Made by a program: the position numbers and the translations under genes. Under the pieces are notes generated by a model. The model had not been told where the DNA came from. It ran no database searches and saw nothing but the letters and a program-made list of their open reading frames with translations. Below, piece after piece: positions 37,309 through 48,870 of a DNA stretch of 64,000 nucleotides. The DNA is from Stenopsyche tienmushanensis (lineage: Eukaryota > Arthropoda > Insecta > Trichoptera > Stenopsychidae): contig WACJ01000413.1 of NCBI GenBank assembly GCA_008973525.1, positions 124,001 to 188,000 on the forward strand, written 5' to 3'. How positions within the stretch are numbered: position 1 is the first letter of the stretch; the number at the start of each line of letters is the position of its first letter.

Positions 37309-40300
37309 ATGAGAATTATTTATCCTGAAATACCTTTTTACTGAAGATTGATAGTGTCAAATAATTGATATGAATTAATAAGAATTGTTTTTGTGGAAAA
37401 TTTAAATGGGAAAACCTTTCAATATTTTACTTGGAGTGTTATATCTTCTACCATGCTTACCTTTGACGGTTTCCACTTACACACAAAGGACAAAAATTTA
37501 CGTTTTCCATAGAATTTTGGGTTAGACATTTTCTTACCATGAATTAAGAGTAATCAATCGGGATTTCGTAATTTAAAGACGAATAATTTCTTATTTTAAT
37601 AATTTATTTGGAAACAAGTATCTATAAGAGTTTGTTTAAATGAACATATATAAATATAAAAATGCCATTTATTTTCGGTAATGTTTATGACAAAAACTGA
37701 CACAGGCCATAGTTAAAATTATAGATACATTTGATAGCAAAAATGAAAGTAGATGATTCTTCATCGGATGAAATGCTGATTGATGCTGAAATAAAGAATA
37801 AATACACATCATTATAAATTGCACACAAAACAATCAATTGCCATTACGAAATATTAATAAAAATAATGCTTACTTTTAACATATTTTCATGAACATTCAT
37901 CATGTCAAAATGATTATCCTTCAGTTAAGCATGAATAAAAACAACATTATGTCAAAAAAGTTATTGGTTAAGTGATGGACTTCAAGCATATGACTCAATA
38001 AATTCGTAGGATTTTTTTTCGCTTTAAACTTTTTTCTTCTTCATTATTATTTAGGGTCGTGTTTTTGCAATCCCTTAAAAAATCCCTCGAACTTATTTAG
38101 TGGTGTGTTAGGTATGATATGGTATTTCATTGTTGGTCGAAAAATATTAATGAAATGTATGAATTGGTGTCGTCAATGTAATCAAATCAAATTCGTTATG
38201 GCATTTCGCGATTGAGTGTAAAAAATGATTGGTTGCTTGTATACTTACATTTTGCATATCATCAGTTAGCTGAAATACATAATATGATGAAAATATAATA
38301 TTTAACAGCGAGGGCGATCTCTCATGTTATCCAAAATCATTTTCGATGAACATTATTATTTTTGCAAACCATGAAAAAGCAAAATAATACTCACAGGAGA
38401 ATCGGCAAACAAAAATTGACATTTAAAAGCGATAAATAGAATAAAAATGGATAGACTTACTCGTGAAAAATTCAAGTCCGACTTGATACTTCGGGCTTTT
38501 GGCGACACCGGTGTTGAAGAAGTTCTGGTGCATTTTAAGAATTGTCAATTTGTAGATAAGGCGAAGTAAATTAAATCTTATTCAATTTATCACATAATAG
38601 AGTTCTATAGCTGTTTATATACATCCACCCAAACAACACAATATTAAATTGTACTTTTCTGTTTTCTTTTCGGTTTAATCGTCAATCAGATTTGCTCACT
38701 CCAACACATATTTTATTACTAGTCTTAGCTTAAACACTTATTACACATAAACTAAATCATTTTAAGAAAAACAATCAAAATCATAGTACTAATAAAAATA
38801 ATTAAAAAAATATATTCAAACCATATGATCTAAGGAAATAAGAAAAAAACTTATAATACGATTAAGAAAATATAGATCTAAACTATCGCTACAAATAAAT
38901 CATTTAAATAAGAGTAAATATGACTTTATGTAAATTATAATATAACTACAAATAGGCGACACTAACAACAATAATTTAAGATTGAGCATATATATCACAA
39001 AGAAAAATCCTTTTTAATGTTACTGGATTTGCGTTTTGGAAGAATTATTTGAACTGTAACAAAAGGCACTGCATTTCATAATTCAAAAAAGAATTTTTCA
39101 GGTACAATTCTTGCTATCTATTGAGGTAATTCAAACGTTGATGGCTTATGATCAACCGAAAAAAACACCAAACGAAGAGACGAAGCAGAAGCATGATGAA
39201 GCATTCGATCGAAATAATAAAAATAAGAATCGTACAGGCGCAAAATATTTAAGAAGAAAACGAACATTCAAACAACGAAAACGGAAAAAAATCGCCAAGT
39301 ATTGAGAAAATCATAAATAATTGCAAGTTTATTTTAAGTTTTGAAAGTCTATATTCAATAGGACAATTCTTAAAAAACACTTTAGCTGGTTGCATGAAGA
39401 CTGTCGATGCTATTGTGTGCTTTGAGCTTCGAAGAACAAACGGCAGAATCCTAGAAAGAAACAAATCAACCTTTACATATCCGGCCATTTTATAAATGAT
39501 TCAAGCCCTCGTCTTGTGTTTGAATTATTCAATATCGATGGTGATATTAAATAAGCCGTATATTCGGCTTTCTATAATTGATCCGCAAAGAATGAAATGC
39601 GTTGTCGGACTGTGAACATGAAACAATCGTGAAAACGCACGAAAACTCTTTGAAATATTCGCAACAATCAATGTTCATCAAATGGAAATGCATTTTCGAC
39701 CATAAGTCTTTCATGAATATGAACGATGATTATAGATCATCGGATTTAAACACAAGACGAAGATTCATCATGCGCATTGTCGTTGATAGACTTCAATGAA
39801 ACAAAGAACGGCCAACGTGTCAAGTGTATAACAATCGATTAAAACTAAAATGACACATGCAAAAGAAATCACGAGAAGCAAAATCAAACATACAAAACAC
39901 CACAGGGGAAAACGATTCATAATGTTCATTTCAATGAATAAATGCCGCTGCATTAATGTTTTTGTGTCATATAATGTTCATTTCGCAGACAACAGAGAGA
40001 TCTCGCATTTAGATGATCAATATTTATAAATACTTACCCAAATCCAGTTCGCAGTTCATATTGACTTGAAAAAGCAATTTGGCGGCAGAAAATTTACCAA
40101 TTCGTTAAGGACTTTAATTACATACATACTGGATATTATGCATGAATTTTAATTAAATAACAAACTGAACATTAGGAAAATACCATACGTTAGCTTACGA
40201 TGAACAGAATTTGACGAACCTGAAATATAAAAAATATTCAATTACAGCAATGTAGTTTGATCAAAATCTCAATATTACAATATCATGAAAATCTTCGATG

Positions 40301-41954
40301 TAAGTCGATTTATTTCTTATTGGAACCAACGTTGTTTAATTTTTGGAACATGCCTCATTGAGAGGATATAAAACCCCACTTATGGGGATAGTTTATTGGC
40401 GATGAATATGTGATGATTGAAGTGTGTCGCCAGATAAAGCTTTTGAGCCAAGCTTTTGAAGTTTGCATATAAAAATGATAGCAATGATTGATAAGCATAG
40501 TTTGAAATAATCAATATGGAAATAATCATCATTAAATGAGGCATTGTTTGAATATCCAATATAATGATTGAAGACAATTGAAAACGAGACAAATTCTGAT
40601 ACTTTCAACATCGCGCGAAAAATATGTATATTTACATAAAATGTCATTACTTTTAAAATAAGCAATATTTTTTTTCAAGATAGTACTTGATATTAATAGA
40701 AGATATTAATGATTTGAAAATTTATTCACTCACCGAATGTGCTCTTTAGTAGTATTAAGCTGGAAGAAATATTTCTGAAAATTAAGCATAGTTTTTGGTT
40801 ATCTTTATACGACAATAATGTAAAAAATCTGAAAAAATATCGCATAATAGCGTGGTTAGCTGACGTTTTACTTTATACATATTACTATGCTTCCCGTACG
40901 CAATGTATTAATAAAGAAATAATATATCTTTCATGTCGTAAATAATTATACTCACTTCTATCTGTGTATACATTAGAAGCATTTGATGCAGTTCTCAAAT
41001 GGTTCATCTTGCGGATACGATCTAAGGCTTCCAGCTTGCAAAAATAATTTGAACGACATAATGTTATTATATTGTATTTAATGACAAACAGGTGCTAAAT
41101 TTATTTCAATCCGGATGAATGCAGTAAAATTATGCCGATTCTACGGCGCATTCTCACCGAAGCTGATCGATTCAACCTCAAATAGAAAACCTACATATTG
41201 CACGTATGCATTTCTATAAAGGATATACATACTAATATATATCAACATGCACAAATTTAAAGGACATTAGATACAATCAAAACCAATCAAATTACATTTA
41301 AAAATATATGAATAATTATAGAAAATAAGCTGTGGAAAAATATTATTAATTAGTATGAAAGTAAAATTAATAACATCTGGAAAAAGCAAAAACGATTAGT
41401 TCTTTTATACGATATGCTAACATAATTTGTATAGAATGGAGATAATATTGAGATGCATTTTAGCAACACATTGATCTTTGTTCAGCTCCGACCGCGCCCC
41501 TGTTAGATTGCAATGGTATTAATATGCAAATACATATCATAGTATGACAATAGAGGCATTGTATTGCCATATTATTAATATAAATTAGTAGAAATACACA
41601 AATGAAAATAATGTGGAGGGAAAAAAGTAGATGGATTAATAAAAGTACTTAAATTTAATATTTCTTATAGTAAAATCTGTAAATAAATGTAATATATTAG
41701 TAAGAAATTTAGTCTAAGAATTCTTAAAGGCGCAACAGGTTGATTGATATACATACATTTATACACATACAGTCTTATAGATAAATATAAAAATGTTATT
41801 ATAAATATGTTTGCGTTATGGTATGTAAATTTTTGATGATTATGTAGGATTTATCATCTTTTTAAAACTATATGGCAATCAAAAAAAAAATTTGACTTAC
41901 CTGGCTGATTGTCATGTTCGCTATTGGGATTGGTTGAAAAATCTTTTTTTCCAT
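37309..41954 (-). CDS. microexon gene, 104-aa model, function unknown
   Basis: Minus-strand exons that can be joined: 41954-41901 (start, 18 codons), 41034-40972, 40774-40734, 40219-40199, 40064-40038, 38524-38461, 38269-38249, 37475-37461 and 37324-37316 (stop). Lengths are 54, 63, 41, 21, 27, 64, 21, 15 and 9 nt, total 315 nt, in frame throughout. Nearly all exons have clean acceptors (for example TTAATTTTCAG, TTATATTTCAG, ATGTATTTCAG) and donors (GTAAGT, GTGAGT, GTAAGC). The weak point is exon 2: its strong donor GTGAGT at 40956 gives a stop in the next exon, while the weaker AAT/GTATAC at 40972 keeps the frame. The product would be small, without a signal peptide, ending FSRLTDDMQNWKPSKDK. 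I recognise no domain. The run from exon 3 to the stop keeps open across six junctions, which is hard to get by chance. Confidence 0.45.
39103..39305 (+). other. coding-like basic ORF inside the microexon gene intron
   Basis: Plus strand, preceded by a good acceptor GAATTTTTCAG (39102). In frame it reads VQFLLSIEVIQTLMAYDQ, then a very basic tail ending KRKKIAKY and TGA, about 67 codons. Two further plus-strand frames follow at 39602-39799 and 39868-40028. They may be the last exons of an opposite-strand gene or debris of a mobile element. No family recognised. Confidence 0.3.
40956..41034 (-). other. microexon gene, exon 2 with alternative donors
   Basis: Reads LEALDRIRKMNHLRTASNAS then N. 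Acceptor TTATTTTTGCAAG. Donor choice GTATAC (40971) or GTGAGT (40955) decides whether the next exon is in frame; the longer form ends soon after and could be a regulatory or truncated isoform. Confidence 0.5.
41158..41176 (-). other. possible extra 19-nt microexon
   Basis: Flanked by acceptor TTTTCTATTTGAG and donor TCG/GTGAGA. Including it between the first two coding exons shifts the frame to a stop in exon 2, so if real it is an alternative cassette. Confidence 0.3.
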
Positions 41955-42429
41955 CCATTGCTTGTAGATTCACTTGAAAAACGTTCACAAATATTTCCTC
42001 AGCAGTATAGATGCAAGGCATGCACTTTCAGCGGATGCACCGCACCTAATGCAGCCCAGGCCAGACGATCTCCAAGGCGCATGAACGCCTGGGATGGATC
42101 GATAAAGCTATATTTTAAAATTTCTAGAAATTTCCACTGTGTACACCACCTGCCAAAATTAATCATACTGATGCACTCAAACAGCATTAAAAAAAAACAA
42201 GCAAAAATGATAATTAAAAGTCGTTCGAACGTTCTTTAAAAAAATCGACGCCGTCATACAACGGCGATAGCATTTTTGTGGTCATGCTATTGATTTATTT
42301 TAATTAATTACAATTTATTTATATCAACGCCAGATAAACGACAATCAATGCAGAATTGATTAGCGTATTAAAATGCACCAAAACTAAAATAAATAAAATA
42401 TTAAATTAAATTCAGAATGGCGCAATTAC

Positions 42430-42640
42430 CTGAGTAAGTGTCGATATTGATCGTATTTATAGTGTCCCTCAGACAAAGTGTGATCGCGGTTTTAACGTAC
42501 GACAAAAATTAGCGAATTTTTCAACCGGCTGTATTTGCAAACACAAAAACGAACTCTGATTGAATTACGTGTTTTCACAACGGTCGCCCGTTTAAGTCTG
42601 ACCGAAAAACACCACCTGGGGAATCTATTATTGGTCCTTA
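42430..42640 (-). promoter_or_regulatory. probable first exon and promoter of the microexon gene
   Basis: A GC-richer, CpG-containing block ending in donor ACTCAG/GTAATT at 42430. A TATTATAAGG lies near 42645-42636 on the minus strand. It would be the non-coding first exon of the gene; the acceptor of the next exon (somewhere between 42147 and 41960) is not certain. Confidence 0.4.
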
Positions 42641-42660
42641 TAATACCTATCACCCCACAT

Positions 42661-43117
42661 GCGTATACTTACAGTGGTGGATGAAATAAGGACTATTTTT
42701 GTATAATAATTTTCGACGACGACACCCATACTAAGACGATATGTGCGAAGAATATTGCCATATGGCAGCTAATATTCTATGAAACACTAAAAATAAAGTC
42801 TCAAATGTCAATAATGACGCCACTGTTATTGATTTTTAATTTAAATATTCATCCTTTTTTATTTTCTTCGTCGAAATTGCAATAAGTAATGGAATGGAAT
42901 ATTGTCGTTTGTGAATACGTCTCGTCGATGCACCCAGACGCTGCAATTATATCTTCATCGCATACAAATGGTTGTTTTCATTGTGATAATATTAACGAGG
43001 GCCATGAAATAAATAATTAAGGTGTATATATTTCCATAGCTCTCAAAATATTGTTTTCTACGTATCAAGGAGAGACAAAAAATTCAATTATGAAAACATG
43101 CATCAAGTATTGATGAG
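42661..43117. other. no recognisable gene
   Basis: AT-rich spacer between the first exon of the microexon gene and the Mutator-like element. Confidence 0.45.
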
Positions 43118-43417
43118 TTAAGGGGGGCAATCTCTCTAGACGCTATTCCGTTAGGCGTCTTTTCTCATGATACTAAACGGCTCGCCACTTGTCGAAGGTT
43201 TTCTGTTAAATTGAAACCAAAAATAGAAATATTTCATAGAAAATTTAAATTAAAAAAGTATAAAATTTAAAATTTAGCTTAGGCTTTTTGGTTAAACTTT
43301 CATATTTTTTAACATTTTCTTAATAATTTTTACCCCAAAAAAATAAGTTATTTTCGCGAATACCTTAAAGCTTAGTTGAACCAAAATTACAGCCAGATCG
43401 ATTAACAACTTTTTAAC

Positions 43418-44325
43418 TTAAGGCGTCTTCTCACTTTACAAATTTAAAAAAATCGATTTTTATTTTATTTTAAATTTTGAAAGTACATATCTTCAAAAAT
43501 GTTATATCGAAATTTCATAAAGATCGGACGAGTCTAACCACATTCTTGGGCGACCGTTAGGTGACTGCATACGTATTGTTCAGACTAATGGTGCAAGTAC
43601 AATAAAGTGAAGAAAAACAATCAGATAGAAACTTTTAAACATCCTTCTGCTCTAGCTGAGGTTATTCACGAGGTTTTGAAACCAATGTATGAAGATCTTC
43701 GGAGGAAAAACCCACAATAACAACGAGTGTTTCAACAGCTGTGTCTGGGCAATTTTTCTGCAACCAAAACTTTAAACGCGTTTATCTCAAAACAAGGTTT
43801 CGGTGGCTTGTTGATGAAATTTCGGAAACTATCCGGCCGATTGTCATGGAATTTGAATGACATATTCTTCATAGTTATGGCTATAGCGCATATCATCAGA
43901 TTTTTGAAATTTTGATTTTAAGTAATTTTTTTTTACAAAAAACTCAAAAAAAACCGCGTTTTTTTATTACTTTTTCGAAAAACGTGCGCCATTTTGTTAT
44001 ATTCGCGAATATCAAAAATCTGATGATATGCGCTTTAGCCACTGATATACTGAATCTAAAACTGTTTTATTTTTTTGTTTCAAATGACCCATCTCGGAGA
44101 TACCATCAACAAGCCACGAACATAACATTTCTACGCGGGTTTTTCGATGCTACTGTTTTATTATAATAATTGTTCAAAAAAATAAAAATATTTTTTTTCA
44201 TTTACTTGAAAGATGTGTTTATTACATAAGATCTATTTTATCTCATAATTTTTAGCGAAAATCCTCGAAAAAAAATCGTGAAAATAGCCTATTTCTGAGG
44301 CGCCTAAAGTGAGAAGACGCCTTAA
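43418..44325 (+). mobile_element. TTAA-bounded MITE, copy 2, carrying a Mutator transposase fragment
   Basis: 908 bp with perfect ends TTAAGGCGTCTTCTCACTTT and its inverse. Almost identical to 47021-47929 (opposite strand) and 1-472. Between about 43580 and 43765 it holds a coding relic: a SWCKY-like start, ETFKHPSALAEV, HEVLKPMYEDLRRK, then, in a shifted frame, NNNECFNSCVWAIF. This order matches the central part of the Phantom/Mutator-like transposases of arthropods (DSWCKY ... LKPIYEDL ... QNNNESFNS.VW). The non-autonomous element has therefore captured, or descends from, a transposase gene. Confidence 0.8.
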
Positions 44326-44424
44326 GGCGAACATTTTGAAAATGCAGTTTCGAGATAATCTCGTTTAAAGTTTCAATACGATAAAACTATCAATTTTAGT
44401 GATTTATAGAACAATCAATAGTTC

Positions 44425-45010
44425 CTAACGCATATAATAGATCTTCAGCTTTATCAAAAGTTGATTATCTTCAACTAGCTGTTGTTTTTGGGCTATACGT
44501 TTTGTCTCAGAAGACTTACGGTTTTGCCTCATTACCCGCGCTTCATCGGTATTTTCAGCAAAGACTTTACAGTAGGTGTCGATAATTATATTTAATGTAT
44601 TCATCATCTTCAAAATGATACTATAGTCGTTATTAAATATCTCAGCAACAATGTGCGTTGATATTTCAATGATTTTTACACCAGAATACAGATGTTTTGG
44701 AGCCTGTCGTCAAACCGTCAAGTTAAAACATTCATTAGCATTTTGAGTCTGGCCACCCAAGCATCTTTCAAGTAATTAATCCCTGGACAAATATTTATAA
44801 ATTGGTAAGAGATGTATTATCTTTTGGCCAAGAAATGGAGACAGGTCTTCAAGCTTTAATATTTTTTAAAGCGATTTGCCATTTGCTCCAGCTTTTGACT
44901 CCAGTCCCATGATAATGTCTTTTTTTAAATTCTTCGATCTTTTCTACATTTCGTTCCTTTACAAAGATATTTTGAGATTTTTGCTTCGAGAATTCGACCA
45001 CACACGACAA
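44425..45010 (-). pseudogene. Mutator-like (Phantom) transposase C-terminal relic
   Basis: Minus strand. Readable blocks are RQAPKHLYSGVKIIEISTHI, then VAEIFNNDYSIILK, which correspond to APKHLHSGVKTIQIAT...IFNEG in Phantom-type transposases, followed by a 62-codon open frame (44613-44425) with a Lys/Arg-rich tail EARVMRQNRKSSETKRIAQK. Upstream (44760-45010) only a faint trace remains. Stops and shifts break the gene; the NNNES..VW block that should come before APKH is here missing, but is present in the nested MITE. Confidence 0.7.
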
Positions 45011-45389
45011 ACTATCGAGCTAAACTTGACTTCAAGCTGACTTCGAGCAACGTTAATTTCGCATATCTACATTTATAGACATACGAGTGCAATATAACAA
45101 TAATTTTGCTTAAAATATTTTTAGGCACATCTATAATAAAACTAAAGTTGTAAAAAATATAAACAAATGTATTGAGAAAGAAAGGTTGCTCAGCTCCAAG
45201 CACTCCTACCTGACCTGACTCCATAGTTCACATTGGTTCTGGCATGTTCCTGATTACGCGCTATAACTTCGTAAATATTTCATATTCCGATTTTTATCTT
45301 TTATAGTATACTCTCAATATGTTATACTTTCGAAATACGTAATTAAAAAAACTATGTTTTGAACGTTGTAAAAGAATTACCCCCCTTAA

Positions 45390-46190
45390 TAGTATGGAAG
45401 GCAGCGACTATGTTATAGCTGAAACTATGTTATACCTGCTGATAATATATAAATATTATATGTGTTTAATATTGCAATACTTCCCGCGCTACAACTCGAA
45501 GCCCTTGCCACCTTGAATCGAAGATAGTCGACGTTTATTTAACAATAATTCATGTAAACTATCTGTAGAAAAAAAATCAGCTTTGTACATTTATATGTAA
45601 TGCCGGTATGTACGATTATTAAGGTTTTGAAAATTGTTATTTATGTATACATCGTTGAAAGCTTGATAGACTGTAACGCTCTTGATTTACATTGTATAAA
45701 TAGATTGAATCTGATTTTTAAAAATTGATGTAAAATTTCATAATATAGATGCATCTGCAATAAAATTGCAATTGGAAAATGCAATTTTTCACTGAATACA
45801 CAACATCTTGAATAACTAAATCAAAACAAAACAAAGTTATTCTATTTGGATTTGAGACAAAGACCTTTCACTACCCTGCTGTTTGTCTAAACAAGTGATT
45901 TGCAGCAAAAAAAAATAAACATATTTTTACTTTGTATAATATTGTGCATAGTTTAGACTATAATTAAGAAGAAATATTGTAAAATAAAAAATATAGTGAG
46001 CGATCGAAGAAAAGCTTGTGTTTTTACCAACATTTTTTTGTGGTTTTTTGTTCATTAAATAAACACTTTTGAACATGTTTGGATGATTGTGGTCTATACA
46101 ATGAAGACACTTATTATACACGTGCCTGTCAAATGTCATAAAGAATACTCATCTAAGGCACGTGGGAGCACTTTCATGGGCTTGGAAAAA
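45390..46190. other. no recognisable gene
   Basis: AT-rich; a 70-codon minus-strand ORF at 45927-46139 is not supported by splice or family evidence. Confidence 0.4.
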
Positions 46191-46350
46191 ATAGTTTCGA
46201 GAAAAACGCATTTAATGTTTCTCCTCATCGGTCTATAGCTTTGTGAATTTCATTTATATCAATTTGAAATTTACTAAACGTATTCTTAAACATGTTTTTT
46301 CCGAAACAAGATGAAAAATATTTTTTTGGACCAACAAGGTAGACCGCCCC
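46191..46350. repeat. fragment of a Mutator-linked repeat
   Basis: Carries the recurrent TTTAAACGCGTTTTTCTC-type motif twice, inverted at 46193-46218 and direct at 46286-46310, and ends with CCGCCCCTTAA (46341-46351), like the TTAA-GGGG ends elsewhere. Confidence 0.4.
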
Positions 46351-47020
46351 TTAACGGTCGAGTTACGCACAAAGTGGAAAAACGCTGTTTTTTTTTAGTA
46401 AAATGGATATAATTTTTAAATTTCACTGGTATCTTTAAAACAGCCAATTGCATTGATAAATGTAAACATAACAGTGGTTATCAGCCCGTGACGCATGTAC
46501 TACAGCGTAATAAATTGCAAAAAGTTTATTTTATGATATTATAATAATTATATTGCGTGGTACTTGAATTGTAAAAATCTAAATTTAAATCGGATGTAAT
46601 TAGTTTTAAAAATTCTTAAATAATAAGATAATATAAAGACTCGTATAGAAAGTATTTATGGAGTATTAATATCATCCCCTAACGACAATCATTCAGGCAG
46701 ATCGGTTGAGGCTAATCCAAAGGGGCAAATTCCAAAACGATGAGAAATATACAGATGTCCTTACAATATTATTATCTCTTTAATATATTTCGCAATATGG
46801 ATTTTTGATTGTGAACCAAATGGTATATTTATATTGTTGAAATATTTAAGGGTTGTATTTACAATATAGAAATTCAGTCTTTCGTTATAATCTAAAGCAT
46901 TTAATTGAAAATTAAGTCCAGCCACAATTTTGTAGGACGATATTTAGTTGTAGAATTTATAGGAAGCAACAATCGTCAAATAATACGTGTCAAAATTTCA
47001 TTAGCAAGCAATTTCATGTC
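46351..47020. other. no recognisable gene
   Basis: AT-rich spacer. Confidence 0.45.
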
Positions 47021-47929
47021 TTAAGGCGTCTTCTCACTTTAGGCGCCTCAAAAATAGGCTATTTTCACGATTTTTTTTCAAGGATTTTCGCTAAATATTA
47101 TGAGATAAAATGGATCTTATGCAATAAACACATCTTTCAAGTAAATGAAAAAAAAATATTTTTATTTTTTTGAACAATTATTATAATAAAACAGTAGCAT
47201 CGAAAAACCCGTGTAGAAATGTTATGTTCGTGGCTTGTTGATGGTATCTCCGAGATACGGGTCATTTAAAATAAAAAATAAAACAGTTTTAGATTTAGTA
47301 TATCAATGGCTATAGCGCATATCATCAGATTTTTGATATTTGCGAAAATTACGAAAACGTAAAAAAAACCGCATTTTTTTTGCAGTTTTTTGTAAAAAAA
47401 AATACTTAAAATCAAAATTTCAAAAATTTGATGATATACGCTATAGCCATAACTATGAAGAATATGTCATTCAAATTTCATGACAATCGGCTGGATAGTT
47501 TCCGAAATTTCATCAACAAGCCACCGAAAAATCTTGTTTTGAGATAAACGCGTTTAAAGTTTTGGTTGCAGAAAAATTGCCCAGACACAGCTGTTAAAAC
47601 ACTCGTTGTTATTTTGGGTATTTCCTCCGAAGATCTTCATAAATCGGTTTCAAAACCTCGTGAACATCCTCAGCTAGAGCAGAAGGATGTTTAAAAGTTT
47701 CTATCTGATTGTTTTTCACCACTTTCTTGTACTTGCACCATGAGTCTGAACAATACGTATGCAACCGGGTGCTCTCAGGTAGTCACTTAACGGTCGCCCA
47801 AAAATGTAGTTAGACTCGTCCGATCTTTATGAAATTTCCATATAATATTTTTGAAGATATTTACTTTCAAAATTTAAAAAAAAATAAAAATCGATTTTTT
47901 TAAATTTGTAAAGTGAGAAGACGCCTTAA
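47021..47929 (-). mobile_element. TTAA-bounded MITE, copy 3 (inverted)
   Basis: 909 bp, ends TTAAGGCGTCTTCTCACTTT at both sides. The transposase relic is better kept than in copy 2: DSWCKYKKVVKNNQIETFKH, then SALAEDVHEVLKPIYEDLRR, then a short deletion and NNNECFNSCVWAIF in another frame. Together with copy 2 it forms a widely spaced inverted pair 2.7 kb apart. Confidence 0.85.
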
Positions 47930-48479
47930 AGCACTGATTTTTAATAGGAAAAATACCGTTAAAACAAAGCAATGGTTTGACAAATGTCCGGTCCGGTCGT
48001 ATGTCTGTTCTCAGCCAATATAACAAGGAACCGTACGAATCTTAGCTCTATTCATTCATGTATCAGTTTATAACTTCTCTGAATGCTTTTCAGTGTCCAA
48101 GCGACCTTATCACGAACCGAAACATTGCTCTGACAAATCAGAGAAAACGAAACTCAATATAAATGCAAAACACCGCGGCGAGTCAGTCGCCTTTTGAGAG
48201 TGAAGAAATCGACAAGCTTCGGGGATACTTAGCAGAATTTCAAATAAAGCTTTACAAATTAGGTTTAACTGTAATCAGCAGAGCCGTAAAGAGGGTATGA
48301 AGCGCCCGTGGCAAGTATTTAACTTGCACCCCCCCTTCATTTTTTTTTAAAAAAGCTAAATAACACTATTACAAATGCAATATATTAAATATTATTTGAA
48401 TGTATATTTTAAAATAATATACTAAAATAGTTCCAAAAGTACCCGACCTAACGTATATTGCTGCTTTTAAAAAAATACT
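47930..48479. other. no recognisable gene
   Basis: AT-rich; contains CCCCCCTT-type patch near 48329 but no gene. Confidence 0.45.
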
Positions 48480-48870
48480 AAGTTTAAACGAGGCCGTACG
48501 AGCTGCCAAGACGAACAGCGTAGCGGTCGATCAAATGGGGTAACCATCCCAGAAGTGGTGAAGAAAATCTACAAAACGGTATTGGATGATCGTCGACTGT
48601 AAGTGCGTGAGCTAGCAGACTTGATGGGCCTTTCAAAAAAAAAATGCAAAAAAATCACATATTGACTGAAGATTTTGGACATGAGAAAGCTGTGCGCAAG
48701 ATGGGTGCCGCGTTTACTCACAATGTAACAAAAAAAGCGTCGTAATAATGTTTCAATCGAGTATTTGTCGATGGTTCATAGCAATGAGGCCAAGTTTTTG
48801 CATCAATTCAGGATGAAGTATGGGTCCATTATTTCACATCTGAGACAAAGGAACATAAGGACCCTTCACT
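48480..48870 (+). pseudogene. mariner/Tc1 transposase relic E
   Basis: Broken frames read GRTSCQDEQRSGRSNGVTIP, VLDDRRL, VRELADLMGLS (DNA-binding half) and, further on, DEVWVHYFTSETKEH, which matches the first catalytic block DETW.HHYTPETKE of DD37D/DD41D-type mariners. It is a different lineage from elements A to D and F. The element ends were not found. Confidence 0.7.

Larger units (their letters stand above)
43118..45389 (-). mobile_element. Phantom-like Mutator element, decayed, TTAA-GGGGGG ends
   Basis: Bounded by TTAAGGGGGGCAAT (43118) and, inverted, TTAAGGGGGGTAATTC (45389). Inside on the minus strand lie remains of a Mutator-type transposase (44425-45010). A separate MITE (43418-44325) is inserted in the left part. 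The TTAA at both ends may be a target duplication or part of the inverted repeat; two other elements in this window (16925-17557 and the MITE itself) show the same TTAA. Confidence 0.55.

Noticed and set aside
38380..38410. Additional microexon ending at donor CTCCT/GTGAGT
   Set aside because: No AG acceptor exists between the previous donor and this site.
38463..38573. Plus-strand 40-codon ORF MDRLTREKF...
   Set aside because: The same DNA reads as a spliced exon on the minus strand with a GTAAGT donor and continues the microexon gene frame at both sides, which explains it better.
41892..42239. 115-codon plus-strand ORF
   Set aside because: Antisense of the first coding exon and 5' UTR of the microexon gene; no independent support.
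43912..44166. 84-codon ORF shared with 131-313
   Set aside because: Conserved only because the MITE copies are nearly identical DNA; no start context, family or function.
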